The notes under the pieces are model-generated. The model saw only the letters and a program-made list of their open reading frames with translations. It did no database searches and was not told the origin of the DNA. Source: Orbaceae bacterium ESL0721 (lineage in GTDB: Bacteria; Pseudomonadota; Gammaproteobacteria; Enterobacterales; Orbaceae). From it: 64,000 nt of DNA. A program made the translations under genes and the position numbers. Location: positions 434,001 to 498,000 of the forward strand of contig JAQTHZ010000001.1 in NCBI GenBank assembly GCA_029433365.1, written 5' to 3'. Positions 8,103 through 19,061 of this stretch are shown here, one piece after another (the first letter of the stretch is position 1; each line of letters starts with the position of its first letter).

Positions 8103-9446
8103 ATGATTGATATGAATAATAGAGATGATCTAGAAGAATCTGAAGCACAATTAAAAGAGAGATCTAAAATTTTTAGATCAAAAATGGTCATCTGCCTATT
8201 TACCGGTTTTGCGTCAGGTTTACCTTTCTTTCTACTCATACAATTACTGCCAGCATGGCTTGAGAGTGAGGGGATCTCAATAGCGGCAATTGGCGCCCTT
8301 TCATTGACACAGTTCCCCTATATTGGTAAATTCCTCTGGGCACCATTTATGGATAGATTTTCACCTTTAGGATTGGGACGCAGGCGTGATTGGATGGTAA
8401 TTTCACAAACTAGTCTATTACTCTTAATCATCACCTTAGGTTTCTGTTCACCAAAATGGGATCTAGCATTAATATCGATAATCTCATTAACCATTGCCCT
8501 CTTCTCGGCAACACAAGATATCGCATTAGATGCATTTCGGCGCGAACTACTCAGTGATAATGAACTTGGATTAGGTAACAGCATCCATATCAATGCCTTT
8601 CGCCTTGCAGGACTTGTTCCTGGCTCACTTTCGCTTATCTTATCGCACTATCTCGATTGGGAGAGTGTATTTATCATCACAGCGCTGTTTATGCTCCCAG
8701 CCATTATTCTGACGATTGTGGTGAAAGAGCCAATGACAATCGATGCAGAAGCTAAGGTATTGATTATTAAAGAACCAAAAGATCCAAATCTTATTAATTT
8801 CAATTTAAAAAATATTATCAGCAAACCCTTCACCGAATTTATCAATCGCAATGGGGTAAAATCTGCGCTGCTGATTTTACTGTTTATCTTCCTCTACAAA
8901 CTAGGTGATAGCATGGCTACTGCCTTAGCTACCCCCTTCTATCTACAGATGGGCTATAGCCGAATTGATATTGGGCTGATCGCTAAAAATGCCTCACTAT
9001 GGCCAAGTGTCTTCGGTGCGCTTATTGGTGGGGCATTGATGATTAAAATTGGTATAAACCGCGCCCTCTGGCTCTTTGGTTTTGTGCAACTTTTTTCAAT
9101 ATTTGGCTTTATCTGGCTCTCTATTAATGGGCCTTTTACAACAATAGCGAGAGACGAACTAATTTTACTCGCAATTGTGATAAGCTTTGAAGCTTTAGGC
9201 GTTGGACTTGGCACGGCTGCTTTTGTCGCTTTTATAGCAAAAACAACTAACCCCCTATATACAGCAACACAGTTTGCTCTATTTACCAGTATTGCAGCCA
9301 TCCCACGTACTCTTATCAATGCCACAACCGGTTTTATGGTGGAATTTTTAGGCTGGACAACGTTTTTTGGATTATGTACAGTGCTTGCTATTCCCGGAAT
9401 ATTATTACTATATAAAGTTGCGCCTTGGCATGACAAAAGCGAATAA
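8103..9446 (+). CDS. ampG: Muropeptide permease AmpG (MFS)
   Basis: A 447-residue major facilitator protein with about 12 membrane segments that imports GlcNAc-1,6-anhydro-MurNAc peptides for cell-wall recycling. LFTGFASGLPFFLLIQLLPAWL, FPYIGKFLWAPFMDRF and FSATQDIALDAFRRELL are characteristic AmpG segments. It is shorter than E. coli AmpG (491), mainly at the C-terminus. No good Shine-Dalgarno precedes ATG 8103; ATG 8112 is the alternative. It runs straight into the nitroreductase gene 23 bp downstream and they may be co-transcribed. Confidence 0.88.
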   Translation: MIDMNNRDDLEESEAQLKERSKIFRSKMVICLFTGFASGLPFFLLIQLLPAWLESEGISIAAIGALSLTQFPYIGKFLWAPFMDRFSPLGLGRRRDWMVISQTSLLLLIITLGFCSPKWDLALISIISLTIALFSATQDIALDAFRRELLSDNELGLGNSIHINAFRLAGLVPGSLSLILSHYLDWESVFIITALFMLPAIILTIVVKEPMTIDAEAKVLIIKEPKDPNLINFNLKNIISKPFTEFINRNGVKSALLILLFIFLYKLGDSMATALATPFYLQMGYSRIDIGLIAKNASLWPSVFGALIGGALMIKIGINRALWLFGFVQLFSIFGFIWLSINGPFTTIARDELILLAIVISFEALGVGLGTAAFVAFIAKTTNPLYTATQFALFTSIAAIPRTLINATTGFMVEFLGWTTFFGLCTVLAIPGILLLYKVAPWHDKSE

Positions 9447-9469
9447 GTGGCAACTTTAAGGAGAATATA

Positions 9470-10120
9470 ATGAACAAATTAGCCCAAGCATTTAGTTTCC
9501 GCCATGCTTGCAAACAGTTTAATGAAGATCGAAAGATCACCTCTACTGATCTTAATGCAATCTTAGAAGCGGGGCGCTGCTCCCCCTCCTCTTTTGGTTT
9601 AGAGCCGTGGCATTTTGTCGTAATCGATAATCCAGATCTCAAAACGCAGATACGCGCTGTCTGTTATGATCAGAAGCAGATCACCACCTGCTCCCAATTA
9701 GTTATTATCCTCTATCGCAAAGCGAGTCAATTTACCTTACAGAGCGACTATCTACGGCGCGCCGTTGCCCGTGAACTACCAAATAGGGATGATGAAACAG
9801 CCATTGATATTGTTAGCCAATCCCTTATTAACTTCCTAGAGCAAGGTTTAGCCGATGGACTCACAATAGATCACTGGTCTGAGATGCAAGGCTACATTGC
9901 TGCTGCCAATATGATGACAGCTGCCGCCTATAATGGTATTGACTCCTGTGCAATTGGTGGGTTCCAGCACAATAGCTTAGTAAAGATTCTAGAAAAATCT
10001 ATACCACAATTTAGCGGTGATGCATGGGGTGTAACGCTCTGTTTAACATTTGGTTATCGTGTTAAACAACCTGCTGATCATATCCGTTGGCCACTTGATG
10101 ACCTCTGTACATTTTTATAA
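9470..10120 (+). CDS. NAD(P)H nitroreductase (NfsB/nitroreductase family)
   Basis: A 216-residue FMN-dependent oxidoreductase of the nitroreductase fold. The start FSFRHACKQFNEDRKIT, the FMN-binding RCSPSSFGLEPWHFVVI, the central MQGYIAAANMMTAAAYNGIDSCAIGGF and the final LTFGYR support the family. Such enzymes reduce quinones, flavins or nitro-compounds with NAD(P)H; the physiological substrate cannot be read from sequence. AAGGAG lies 7 bp before the ATG. Position between ampG and trxB suggests a small plus-strand redox cluster. Confidence 0.85.
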   Translation: MNKLAQAFSFRHACKQFNEDRKITSTDLNAILEAGRCSPSSFGLEPWHFVVIDNPDLKTQIRAVCYDQKQITTCSQLVIILYRKASQFTLQSDYLRRAVARELPNRDDETAIDIVSQSLINFLEQGLADGLTIDHWSEMQGYIAAANMMTAAAYNGIDSCAIGGFQHNSLVKILEKSIPQFSGDAWGVTLCLTFGYRVKQPADHIRWPLDDLCTFL

Positions 10121-10135
10121 CTTAATCTTTAGTAG

Positions 10136-11122
<987 letters not shown>

Positions 11123-11158
11123 TATGTAAACGCACTAGGTAAAAAGTCACGTAATATT

Positions 11159-12997
11159 ATGTCTCTTGATAAAAAAGTACAAACTCATCTTTTACATTGG
11201 TTAAAACAGCAGACTAAAATGCAAAAAAGTGCATTACGTTATGCTGTGTTAATCGGTTTTTTTTCGGCAATTGTCATCATCATGCAAGCTGCACTATTAG
11301 CAACGATTTTACAAAAGCTGATTATTGAAAAACAGGGTTTTGGATCGGTAACTCACTATCTGCTCCTATTTATTGGCACACTCCTATTACGTGCACTTTT
11401 CACCTATCTACGCGCAAAAATCAACTTTACCATCGGGGTAAAAATACGGCAGCAGATTCGGCAGCTGCTCCTAAATCGTATTGAGACATTAGGTCCTGCC
11501 TATCTCCAAAATAGTGGTAGCTCAAGCACCCTAATAGTTGAACAGGTTGATAAGTTGCAAGATTTTTATGCCAACTATCTACCACAAATGCGCTTAGCGA
11601 TGATAATACCGATACTCATTGTGGTGGCGATTCTCCCGTTCAATTGGGCAGCAGCTATCATCTTATTAGCAACCGCGCCGTTAATTCCTATATTTATGAT
11701 CTTGGTCGGGATGGGCGCTGCCGATGTCAATCGGCGCAACTTTAAGGCACTGGCGCACTTAAGTGGTCACTTTTTAGATCGTCTCAAAGGGTTAAAAACG
11801 ATCCGTCTTTTTAATCAAGGGGCGGCACAGACAGTAGCAATTACTGCAGCAGCCGAAGATTTCAGGCAAAAAACAGTCCAAGTACTTAAATTAGCCTTTT
11901 TATCCTCCGCTGTTTTAGAATTTTTCACCTCTATTGCCATTGCGGTAGTTGCAGTCTATTTTGGCTTCTCCTACTTGGGAGAGTTCCATTTTGGCGCCTC
12001 ATTTTTAGAGAGTGACCATAATCTCAATGGTGGCATCATCTCGCTATTTTCCGGATTTTTTGCCCTTATTTTAGCACCGGAATTTTTCCAACCACTGCGT
12101 GATTTAGGTACATTCTATCATGCGAAAGCGGAAGCGGTAGCTGCAGCAGATAATATTGAAAACTTCTTAACCGCGACTCAAAATGCGACCAAAAATAGTA
12201 GCGGTTCGACTGAATCAAAAGCGGGTACAGAAAAACTAGATCACCCATTAGATTCAATTGTGGCAGATCATCTATCTGTCTTATCTACCGATCAAAAACC
12301 TCTAGTTGGTCCGCTCTCGTTCAACTTACAGGCGCCATTTAATTTAGCCATTATTGGTACTAGTGGCGAGGGTAAAAGCTCAATATTCAATGCACTACTT
12401 GGCTTTTTACCCTACCAAGGATCACTAAAAATCAATGGCATTGAGTTGCGTGATCTCGATTTAACTGCTTGGCAACAGCAACTGAGTTGGATTGGGCAAA
12501 ATCCCTATCTGCTTAATGCAACGGTTCGGCAAAATATCCTATTAGCCAAACCAGATGCGACCCAAAGTGAGTTGGATGCAGTTATTGATAGAGCACAGCT
12601 GACCGAGGTTATTGCTAAGTTGCCAGATGGGCTTGATACCAATGTTGGTGAGAATGCCGTGCGGCTCTCGATAGGTCAAGCGCAGCGTATTGCAATAGCT
12701 AGAGCGATGTTAAAACCTTGCCAGCTATTACTGCTTGATGAACCAACTGCCAGTCTTGATAAAGCGACGATAGCAGAAATTCCGCTCCATGATATTGCTG
12801 TTAATAGCATCACCATTACGCATCAGATCGAGGATAATTTGGAACAGTTTAGTGCGATTTGGCAGTTAAAAAATAGTCAAATTTTACCTCTTACTACCCT
12901 ACAAAATGGGGTAAAAACAGATAATCTTGATAACTTAAATAATCTAGGTAATTTAGATAACTTACATAATTTAGATAATAAGGGGTCTACATGTTAA
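11159..12997 (+). CDS. cydD: Heterodimeric ABC exporter subunit CydD (cytochrome bd assembly)
   Basis: A 612-residue half-transporter which, with CydC, exports glutathione/cysteine and is needed to assemble cytochrome bd. Six membrane segments occupy about 25-320. The ATPase has Walker A GTSGEGKSS (about 399), Q-loop WIGQNPYLLNATVRQNILLA, signature LSIGQAQR and Walker B LLLLDEPTASLD. Compared with E. coli CydD the stretch after Walker B looks several residues shorter. The C-terminus is a low-complexity tail (DNLDNLNNLGNLDNLHNLDN) encoded by an 18-bp tandem repeat. It overlaps cydC by 7 bp. Confidence 0.94.
   Translation: MSLDKKVQTHLLHWLKQQTKMQKSALRYAVLIGFFSAIVIIMQAALLATILQKLIIEKQGFGSVTHYLLLFIGTLLLRALFTYLRAKINFTIGVKIRQQIRQLLLNRIETLGPAYLQNSGSSSTLIVEQVDKLQDFYANYLPQMRLAMIIPILIVVAILPFNWAAAIILLATAPLIPIFMILVGMGAADVNRRNFKALAHLSGHFLDRLKGLKTIRLFNQGAAQTVAITAAAEDFRQKTVQVLKLAFLSSAVLEFFTSIAIAVVAVYFGFSYLGEFHFGASFLESDHNLNGGIISLFSGFFALILAPEFFQPLRDLGTFYHAKAEAVAAADNIENFLTATQNATKNSSGSTESKAGTEKLDHPLDSIVADHLSVLSTDQKPLVGPLSFNLQAPFNLAIIGTSGEGKSSIFNALLGFLPYQGSLKINGIELRDLDLTAWQQQLSWIGQNPYLLNATVRQNILLAKPDATQSELDAVIDRAQLTEVIAKLPDGLDTNVGENAVRLSIGQAQRIAIARAMLKPCQLLLLDEPTASLDKATIAEIPLHDIAVNSITITHQIEDNLEQFSAIWQLKNSQILPLTTLQNGVKTDNLDNLNNLGNLDNLHNLDNKGSTC
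12920..12979 (+). repeat. 18-bp degenerate tandem repeat inside the 3' end of cydD
   Basis: Three 18-bp units (12920-12937, 12938-12955, 12956-12973) of the form GATAAYYTNRRTAAYTTA plus a partial fourth, in frame with cydD and encoding DNLDNL-NNLGNL-DNLHNL. It sits directly before AAGGGG (12980-12985), the Shine-Dalgarno of cydC. Confidence 0.85.
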
Positions 12998-14622
12998 AAA
13001 TCTTACTCCCTTATCTCAAAATTTATAGACACTACTTTTGGCAAATTGTTTTAGGGTTGACCCTCTCAATTATCACTTTAGCAGCTTCGGTATTTCTCCT
13101 CTCCCTCTCAGGGTGGTTTTTAGCATCAACTGCTGTAGCGGGTCTCGCTGGGCTCTACACTTTTAACTACATGTTACCTGCTGCCGGTGTTCGTGGCGCT
13201 GCAATTGTACGTACTGCGGCTCGCTATTTTGAGCGGCTTGTCGATCATGATGCAACATTTAAAATTTTGACCTATCTACGCACTTTGGCCTTTAAAAAGA
13301 TCTTACCTTTAAGTGCTGGGCAACTAGATCGTTACCAAAAAGCGGATCTTCTGAACCGTTTTATTGCTGATATCGACCACTTAGATCACCTCTACTTAAA
13401 ACTCTTTTCACCAATTGTTACGGCGCTAGCGATTATTGCTCTACTATTTGTTGGATTGAGTTTTATCGACCGCGAAATTGCACTAGTTATCACAGCCATT
13501 TTAACTTTATCACTTATTACCCTCCCGACACTATTTTACCAAGCAGGTAAACAACTTGGGATAGAGTTAGCAGCACAACAGCGCGACTATCGCCAAAAGT
13601 TGATCAACTACCTTGATGGTCAAGCGGAATTGACGCTGTTCAATGCCCGTGAAAAGTACCGCAAGCAGCTTGATCAGCTTGAATCTGCTTGGTTAGCGAA
13701 TCAGCAGCGGCAATCTTCCCTAATGGGGCTATCCACTGCTTTTATCATTATCATTATTGGGATCTTAACGCTACTGGTATTAGGTTTAGCAACCCTACAT
13801 GACGCCACGCCACTTGTTGCACTGTTCCTCTTTGTGGCGCTCTCTAGTGCCGAAATTTTAGCCCCAATTGCAGGGTCATTTATCTTTTTAGGGCAAGTTG
13901 TGGCATCAGCTAAAAGGACTAATGAGATTTTTAATCAGCAGCCAGCCATCACCTTTGTTAATCACGGTGCTAAATTAGATCTTAGTGCGATCACCTTAAA
14001 TCTAGAAAATATCACCTTCAGCTACCCAAATCAGCCTTTTGCCGTACTGCGCGACTTTTCACTCAACGTTAATGCAGGTGAACATATCGGTATTATTGGG
14101 AAAACGGGTTGTGGTAAATCAACCCTATTAAGTCTGATTACCCGTGAGTGGGAGCCTAAAAAAGGCAAAATCCTATTTAATGGGATCTCGATAAACGATC
14201 TTGATGAAGCAACTCTACGTCAATCTATGGCTGTTGTGCCGCAAGTGATCACCATTTTTAGTGACACCTTACGCAATAATCTGCTGCTTGGTAACCCTAA
14301 TGCCAGTGATGAATCGTTAATTGAGGTACTAAAAGAGGTTGAGTTAGATAAGTTACTCACTAGCGAGGAGGGTCTCGATCTCTGGCTTGGTAGCAGTGGG
14401 CGCACCCTTTCAGGAGGCGAGATGCGACGAATCGGGATCGCTAGAGCACTACTGCATGATGCACCACTGGTGTTGATGGATGAACCGACAGAGAGCTTAG
14501 ATAGTGCAACTGAACAGCAGATTATCAAATTGATTAAACAGACCTGCGCTAAAAAAACCGTCTTAATTGTGACTCACCGTTTAACCGAAGAGCCACTATT
14601 TGATCGTGTTATTGCGCTGTAA
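12991..14622 (+). CDS. cydC: Heterodimeric ABC exporter subunit CydC
   Basis: A 543-residue partner of CydD: N-terminal six-helix membrane domain (FLLSLSGWFLASTAVAGLAGL and RYFERLVDHDATFKIL are typical CydC), then an ATPase with Walker A GKTGCGKST (about 369), signature LSGGEMRRIGIARALL and Walker B LVLMDEPTESLD. AAGGGG lies 5 bp before the ATG, inside the cydD coding end, so translation is coupled. The gene converges on sitD with only 13 bp between stops and no hairpin there. Confidence 0.95.
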   Translation: MLKILLPYLKIYRHYFWQIVLGLTLSIITLAASVFLLSLSGWFLASTAVAGLAGLYTFNYMLPAAGVRGAAIVRTAARYFERLVDHDATFKILTYLRTLAFKKILPLSAGQLDRYQKADLLNRFIADIDHLDHLYLKLFSPIVTALAIIALLFVGLSFIDREIALVITAILTLSLITLPTLFYQAGKQLGIELAAQQRDYRQKLINYLDGQAELTLFNAREKYRKQLDQLESAWLANQQRQSSLMGLSTAFIIIIIGILTLLVLGLATLHDATPLVALFLFVALSSAEILAPIAGSFIFLGQVVASAKRTNEIFNQQPAITFVNHGAKLDLSAITLNLENITFSYPNQPFAVLRDFSLNVNAGEHIGIIGKTGCGKSTLLSLITREWEPKKGKILFNGISINDLDEATLRQSMAVVPQVITIFSDTLRNNLLLGNPNASDESLIEVLKEVELDKLLTSEEGLDLWLGSSGRTLSGGEMRRIGIARALLHDAPLVLMDEPTESLDSATEQQIIKLIKQTCAKKTVLIVTHRLTEEPLFDRVIAL

Positions 14623-14635
14623 GATCTCAGCTCTG

Positions 14636-15487
14636 TTAACTTACTGGCAACTGTTTTCTTATCAACATCAGGCGCAGATAACTATAGATCTGCGTTAATA
14701 AAAATAGCGTTGCTTGTAAAATAACAATACAGGCACCTGTTGCGGCATCGATATAGAAACTAATTATGGTGCCCAAAACCGTTGATGAGACAGAGACAAC
14801 AATGGCAATTAATAGCATCCATTGAAAGCGTTTACAGAGTGAGAAAGCGGTGATACCAGGTGCAATCAGCATTGCGATAACTAAAATTACACCAACCGCT
14901 TGTAGTGAGGCGACAATGGTTAACGCCAGTATACTAAGTAGACCATAGTGTAAAAGTTTTACTGGTAACCCTACCACTTTTGCCTGCACTGGATCAAAAC
15001 AGAAGAGCATTAGATCCCGTCGTTTTAAAATAATAATGATTGAGACCACAATCGAGATAACTGCAATCTGGGTTAACTCTGCCGCCGTTGTCCCTAAAAC
15101 ATTACCAAATAGAATATGGTTTAGATGTTGTGTCGTATCCACTTTTGAGAAGAGGACTAAACCAAAGGCAAACATCCCCGAGAAGACAATACCCATCACC
15201 GTATCCTCCTTCACTCGGCAATTCTCTTTAATATAACCAGTTGCAACAGAGCAGAAGATACCTGATGTAAAAGCGCCGATGATGAGTGGTAACCCCAATA
15301 GATAAGCGATCACAATACCGGGTAAAACGGCATGCGAAATAGCGTCCCCCATTAAAGACCACCCCTTTAAGACAAGGAAGCAGGAGAGCAGAGCGCAGAC
15401 AAATCCTGTTGCTAGCGCAGCTAATATTGCCCGTTGCATAAATGGAAACGAAAATGGCAAGACAATAAAATCCCATATCTCTAACAT
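14636..15487 (-). CDS. sitD: Iron/manganese ABC transporter permease (SitD/YfeD type)
   Basis: A 283-residue ABC-3 family permease with about eight to nine membrane segments. [28 protein letters not shown] is the family signature near the N-terminus, and QAVGVILVIAMLIAPGITAF follows in the second half. It is the second of two paralogous permeases and follows sitC by about 95 bp. With SitA, SitB and SitC it should import Mn2+/Fe2+ across the inner membrane. Confidence 0.88.
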   Translation of the reverse strand: MLEIWDFIVLPFSFPFMQRAILAALATGFVCALLSCFLVLKGWSLMGDAISHAVLPGIVIAYLLGLPLIIGAFTSGIFCSVATGYIKENCRVKEDTVMGIVFSGMFAFGLVLFSKVDTTQHLNHILFGNVLGTTAAELTQIAVISIVVSIIIILKRRDLMLFCFDPVQAKVVGLPVKLLHYGLLSILALTIVASLQAVGVILVIAMLIAPGITAFSLCKRFQWMLLIAIVVSVSSTVLGTIISFYIDAATGACIVILQATLFLLTQIYSYLRLMLIRKQLPVS

Positions 15488-15582
15488 AAATCCCCCACTG
15501 CTTAAGTTCTATAACCTGTTACTGTTAAGACTATGAATATCACTGCTATAACAGATATAACAGTTAACGATGATAAACAACG

Positions 15583-16449
15583 CTAGCTGCTCTTTTGTAG
15601 TCGCCTTATACGTAATCGTCTTATTCGTAGCCGATTAGGGAGCAGACCATGCTGTGGTGCCAACAGAAATGCTAAAAGGAAGATTAAAGTCTGTAATGTC
15701 ACGATAACCCCACCGGTAGCGCCATTCACAAAGTAGCTAATCCATGCGCCGACTGCTCCAGTTAAACCGCCAATAATAACGGCAATAATGAGCAGTGTCC
15801 GGAATCGATTAGTTAAAAGGTATGCAGTTGCCCCAGGGGTCACCACCATGGCGATAACTAATATTGCACCAACTGTCTGTAACGCTGCAACGGTGCAGGC
15901 GCTTAAGATCGTAAAAAAGATGATCTTTAGCCAAAATGGATTGAGTCCAATCGATCTCGCGTGGATCTCATCAAAAAAAGTTACCAACAGATCTTTCCAG
16001 AGCAGCAGCAGTAGTAGAAAAGAGATAACTATAATAATCACTACTTGAACCATATCTTCATCCGCAATTCCTAAAATATTACCAAAGATGATGGTTTGCA
16101 CATTCACCGATGTTGGATTGAGCGAAATGATAAGCAGACCGAAGGCAAAAAAGGTGGTGAAGATAAAGCCGATAATGGCATCCTCTTTTAAACGGGTAAA
16201 GCTGCGGATAAGCGCAATTGAGAGCGCCGCCAGCATACCAGTAAAAAAAGCGCCAATAGCATAAGGCAAACCAAGCGCATAAGCACCAGCTACACCGGGC
16301 ACCACAGAGTGCGATAACGCATCCCCCATTAAAGACCACCCCTTTAACATTAAAAAGGCAGAGAGAAATGCGCAAGCAGCGCCAACCATACCACTCACCC
16401 AGATCGCCCTTAACATATACTCATATTGGAACGGCTCAAATAAGATCAT
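15583..16449 (-). CDS. sitC: Iron/manganese ABC transporter permease (SitC/YfeC type)
   Basis: A 288-residue ABC-3 permease. [28 protein letters not shown] and [22 protein letters not shown] mark the family. The frame opens further upstream (16560), but ATG 16449 gives the family start [20 protein letters not shown] and overlaps the sitB end by 14 bp (ATGATCTTATTTGA), a normal coupled arrangement. The C-terminus carries [13 protein letters not shown], encoded by a 15-bp tandem repeat and probably dispensable. Confidence 0.9.
   Translation of the reverse strand: MILFEPFQYEYMLRAIWVSGMVGAACAFLSAFLMLKGWSLMGDALSHSVVPGVAGAYALGLPYAIGAFFTGMLAALSIALIRSFTRLKEDAIIGFIFTTFFAFGLLIISLNPTSVNVQTIIFGNILGIADEDMVQVVIIIVISFLLLLLLWKDLLVTFFDEIHARSIGLNPFWLKIIFFTILSACTVAALQTVGAILVIAMVVTPGATAYLLTNRFRTLLIIAVIIGGLTGAVGAWISYFVNGATGGVIVTLQTLIFLLAFLLAPQHGLLPNRLRIRRLRIRRLQKSS
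15595..15633 (-). repeat. 15-bp tandem repeat encoding the SitC C-terminal tail
   Basis: Units at 15619-15633 and 15604-15618 plus a partial unit at 15595-15603 encode [13 protein letters not shown] just before the stop codon of sitC. Confidence 0.8.
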
Positions 16450-17353
16450 CACGCTTACCTCGTTCTGGTTCAGTATGATAGGCACCATCTGTCCAAAGTA
16501 GATTTTCATGTGGTGAGTCATCTTTACCCTTACCATAAAAGACTGCGGCACGCTCATCATCAGTCAATACTGAGACCATTCGCGGATCCTCATCTTCATG
16601 TAATCTACTACCCGATAGACTTAAATAACGGAGTGCGCCACCAAAGGTGATCATTAAATTATGCGGTGTAAAAGTGGTTTTGGTTGGACCAGAGGCAAGA
16701 ACAGTCTGATTAATCAGAACTACATGATCACAAAATTCTGGCACACTACCTAAATTGTGGGTGGAGACCAAAATTAGATGCCCCTCCTCCCGTAGCCGTT
16801 TGAGTAGATCTATAATTGCGTTTTCAGTTTTAACATCTACGCCAGTAAAAGGTTCATCTAACAGTAATACCTTACCTTGCTGCGCTAAAGCCCGCGCTAG
16901 AAAGACCCTCTTTTTCTGCCCGCCTGAAAGTTCACCAATTTGCCGATTTTTAAGATCACTCATATTCACCTTCTCTAAAGCGAGATCGACCTGTCGCCTA
17001 TCCTCTTTGGTCGGAATCCGTAAAAAAGTCATGTGACCATATCGCCCCATCATCACAACATCAGAGACCAAAACGGGGAAGTCCCAATCGACCTCCTCGG
17101 TTTGGGGGACATAAGCGATTAAATTCTGCTTTAGCGCCTGTTTTATAGGTAAACCATTAAGCGTTACCGAACCGTTAGTTGGGCGAACCATCCCCATAAT
17201 GGTTTTAAACAGGGTCGACTTACCACTACCATTGATCCCAACGAGTGCACAGACAGTACCACCTTCAAGTGAAAAGCTGGCATCATGAATGGCGGTGTGA
17301 CCATTATTATAGGTCACAGTAATATCATTAACGTCTAATTTGATGTTGGTCAT
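16436..17353 (-). CDS. sitB: Iron/manganese ABC transporter ATP-binding protein (SitB/YfeB type)
   Basis: A 305-residue ATPase energising the SitCD permeases. Walker [10 protein letters not shown] (about 37-45), Q-loop [13 protein letters not shown] (the WDFP element is typical of Mn/Fe/Zn importers), signature [18 protein letters not shown] and Walker [14 protein letters not shown] ~60-residue C-terminal extension with acidic and His residues ([29 protein letters not shown]) follows the fold, as in SitB/YfeB. It lies between sitA and sitC. Confidence 0.92.
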   Translation of the reverse strand: MTNIKLDVNDITVTYNNGHTAIHDASFSLEGGTVCALVGINGSGKSTLFKTIMGMVRPTNGSVTLNGLPIKQALKQNLIAYVPQTEEVDWDFPVLVSDVVMMGRYGHMTFLRIPTKEDRRQVDLALEKVNMSDLKNRQIGELSGGQKKRVFLARALAQQGKVLLLDEPFTGVDVKTENAIIDLLKRLREEGHLILVSTHNLGSVPEFCDHVVLINQTVLASGPTKTTFTPHNLMITFGGALRYLSLSGSRLHEDEDPRMVSVLTDDERAAVFYGKGKDDSPHENLLWTDGAYHTEPERGKRDDLI

Positions 17354-17455
17354 TACTTTTCAGCGCCCCTTACGGTTAATAAAAGTTATCTATGATTAAC
17401 TAAAAGTTAAATAAAAGATTCCGATAAGATTAAAGTGATCTACTCACGTAAAAAC

Positions 17456-18373
17456 CTAATCATCAAACCCTTTAGCAATTGTCTCAACGGTCACTTTTAA
17501 AAGATCAATATAGGTTGGAACAGGTCCATCAGCGGTAGATAGCGAATCAACATAGAGCACGCCACCATATTTAGCACCAGTCTCACGGCTTACCTGAATC
17601 GCCGGCTTATTTGAGACGGTACTTTCACTAAAAACAACCGGAATGTGGTTAGCGTTGACTAGATCAATTACATGTTTAACCTGCTGCGGTGTGCCTTGAC
17701 CTTCGGCATTAATTGGCCATAAATAGGCCTCTTTCATATCATAATCGCGCGCTAAATAGCTAAATGCTCCTTCACTTGTTACTAGCCAACGATTCTGCTG
17801 AGGAATCTTGGCTAATCTTGCCCGTAGTGGTGCATCTAATTCCCTAATTTTATCGGCATAAACTGCGGCATTGTGGTTATAGGTCTCTGCATTTTTTGGA
17901 TCATACTCGCAGAGTGCAGCGCGGATATTTTCAATGTAGGTTAAGGCTAAAGTGGGTGACATCCATGCGTGGGGATTTGGATTTCCCTTGTAACTCCCCT
18001 CTTGAATCGGCATTGGGGTAATACCTTTGGTGACAACAACAGCGGGGACATTTTTAATATCTTCAAAAAAACGTTTAAACCATAACTCTAAATTTAAACC
18101 ATTCCATAACACTAAATCAGCAGACTGTACTTTAACAATATCTTGCGGCGTCGGTTCATACTCGTGAATCTCAGCTCCCACTTTAGTGATTGACTCTACT
18201 ACGGCGGCATCCCCAGCAATATTTTTTGCCATATCTTGAATCACGGTAAATGTGGTGACCACTTTAAATTTTTTTTCTGTGGCATAGGCGGAATTAACCA
18301 TTGTAGATATCAGGAAAAACGAAGAGATTAGCGCGATAAGAACTGTTTTAAAACGGTTGTAAGTAGTAGGCAT
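17456..18373 (-). CDS. sitA: Periplasmic iron/manganese-binding protein (SitA/YfeA type)
   Basis: A 305-residue cluster A-I metal-binding protein. Signal peptide at about 1-31 (VLIALISSFFLISTMVNSAYA). Metal-ligand segments are EIHEYEPTPQDI (first His), NPHAWMSP (second His), a Glu in WLVTSEGAFSYLARDY and an acidic residue in YVDSLSTADGPV. It delivers Mn2+/Fe2+ to the SitBCD membrane complex. AGGAG precedes the ATG, and a Fur box overlapping the promoter lies 30-48 bp upstream. First gene of a sitABCD operon. Confidence 0.92.
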   Translation of the reverse strand: MPTTYNRFKTVLIALISSFFLISTMVNSAYATEKKFKVVTTFTVIQDMAKNIAGDAAVVESITKVGAEIHEYEPTPQDIVKVQSADLVLWNGLNLELWFKRFFEDIKNVPAVVVTKGITPMPIQEGSYKGNPNPHAWMSPTLALTYIENIRAALCEYDPKNAETYNHNAAVYADKIRELDAPLRARLAKIPQQNRWLVTSEGAFSYLARDYDMKEAYLWPINAEGQGTPQQVKHVIDLVNANHIPVVFSESTVSNKPAIQVSRETGAKYGGVLYVDSLSTADGPVPTYIDLLKVTVETIAKGFDD

Positions 18374-18402
18374 TAGAGAGAGCTCCTAAAGTAGCAGTTA
18401 AC

Positions 18403-18421
18403 GATAATGAGAATTATTATT
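18403..18421 (-). promoter_or_regulatory. Fur box upstream of sitA
   Basis: GATAATGAGAATTATTATT (plus strand) matches 16 of 19 positions of the Fur consensus GATAATGATAATCATTATC. It overlaps the -10 of the sitA promoter, so iron-loaded Fur should block transcription. Confidence 0.8.
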
Positions 18422-18441
18422 ATTTAGATAAGATAAGTCAA
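18413..18441 (-). promoter_or_regulatory. sitA promoter
   Basis: Minus-strand TTGACT (18436-18441), 17-bp spacer, AATAAT (18413-18418), with the Fur box covering the -10. Confidence 0.6.
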
Positions 18442-18793
18442 CGACTTTTACCAAAGTATTTTACTTAACAGTAGCAACAAAATAGTGAAATTTAGATATC
18501 TATTATTGATATCTAAAATATTGTTAATATTAGACTTTTATTAATATTGAGCCTATTATCAAGTTTAATATCAAGCATGCTTGTTATCAAAAGTTAATCG
18601 CTTTTGTCAGTTAACTCTCTATCTCTATTAATGCTCAATCTCAATTAACTTTTGATCTAAATAAGATCAGTTTATACCATTCTGAGGCTATTTTGTTCTA
18701 TCACAATTGTAGTATAGTAAAATTAAACCAAGATAAATAGTGCTAATAACAGAATAACCGCGCAAAAACAAAGTTATGCGTTTATTACTATTT

Positions 18794-18903
18794 TATTTAT
18801 AACCAGCATATTTATAACTATCTTATTTATAACCATATTCTTTATAACTATATTCTTTAAAACTACATGCTTTAAAACTACATGAATTTATAACTATATG
18901 CGG
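18794..18903. repeat. 15-bp degenerate tandem array between sitA and the L-lactate dehydrogenase gene
   Basis: About seven units of TATTTATAACYAYNN / TTTATAACTATATTC / TTTAAAACTACATGC, 15-18 bp each. It fills much of the 620-bp divergent gap; nothing else recognisable lies at 18442-19061 apart from the dehydrogenase leader. Confidence 0.75.
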
Positions 18904-19061
18904 TTATAACCAACGGTTTACATTGGTTTATTTTTAATATTTACATTTTTTTGCTCTATCTATTCAGAATGAGTAAATCTGCTCTTAAAAAGTTTGTTTG
19001 TGCAAAAAAGATCTAATCTTTTACTTAACAGTTTATCAAAACCAGACAAGTGAGGCTCAAA

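Noticed and set aside
8954-9642. Minus-strand frames opposite ampG and the nitroreductase gene
   Set aside because: Low-complexity shadows of real genes without motifs or ribosome sites.
13047-13060. TGTTTTAGGGTTGA inside cydC and a similar string in ilvD and sitD
   Set aside because: These encode VLGL or NVLG in frame and are coding coincidences, so I did not count them as copies of the intergenic 15-mer.
16450-16560. Longer sitC start (325 residues)
   Set aside because: The extension lies inside sitB in another frame and has no family similarity; ATG 16449 gives the normal 14-bp overlap.
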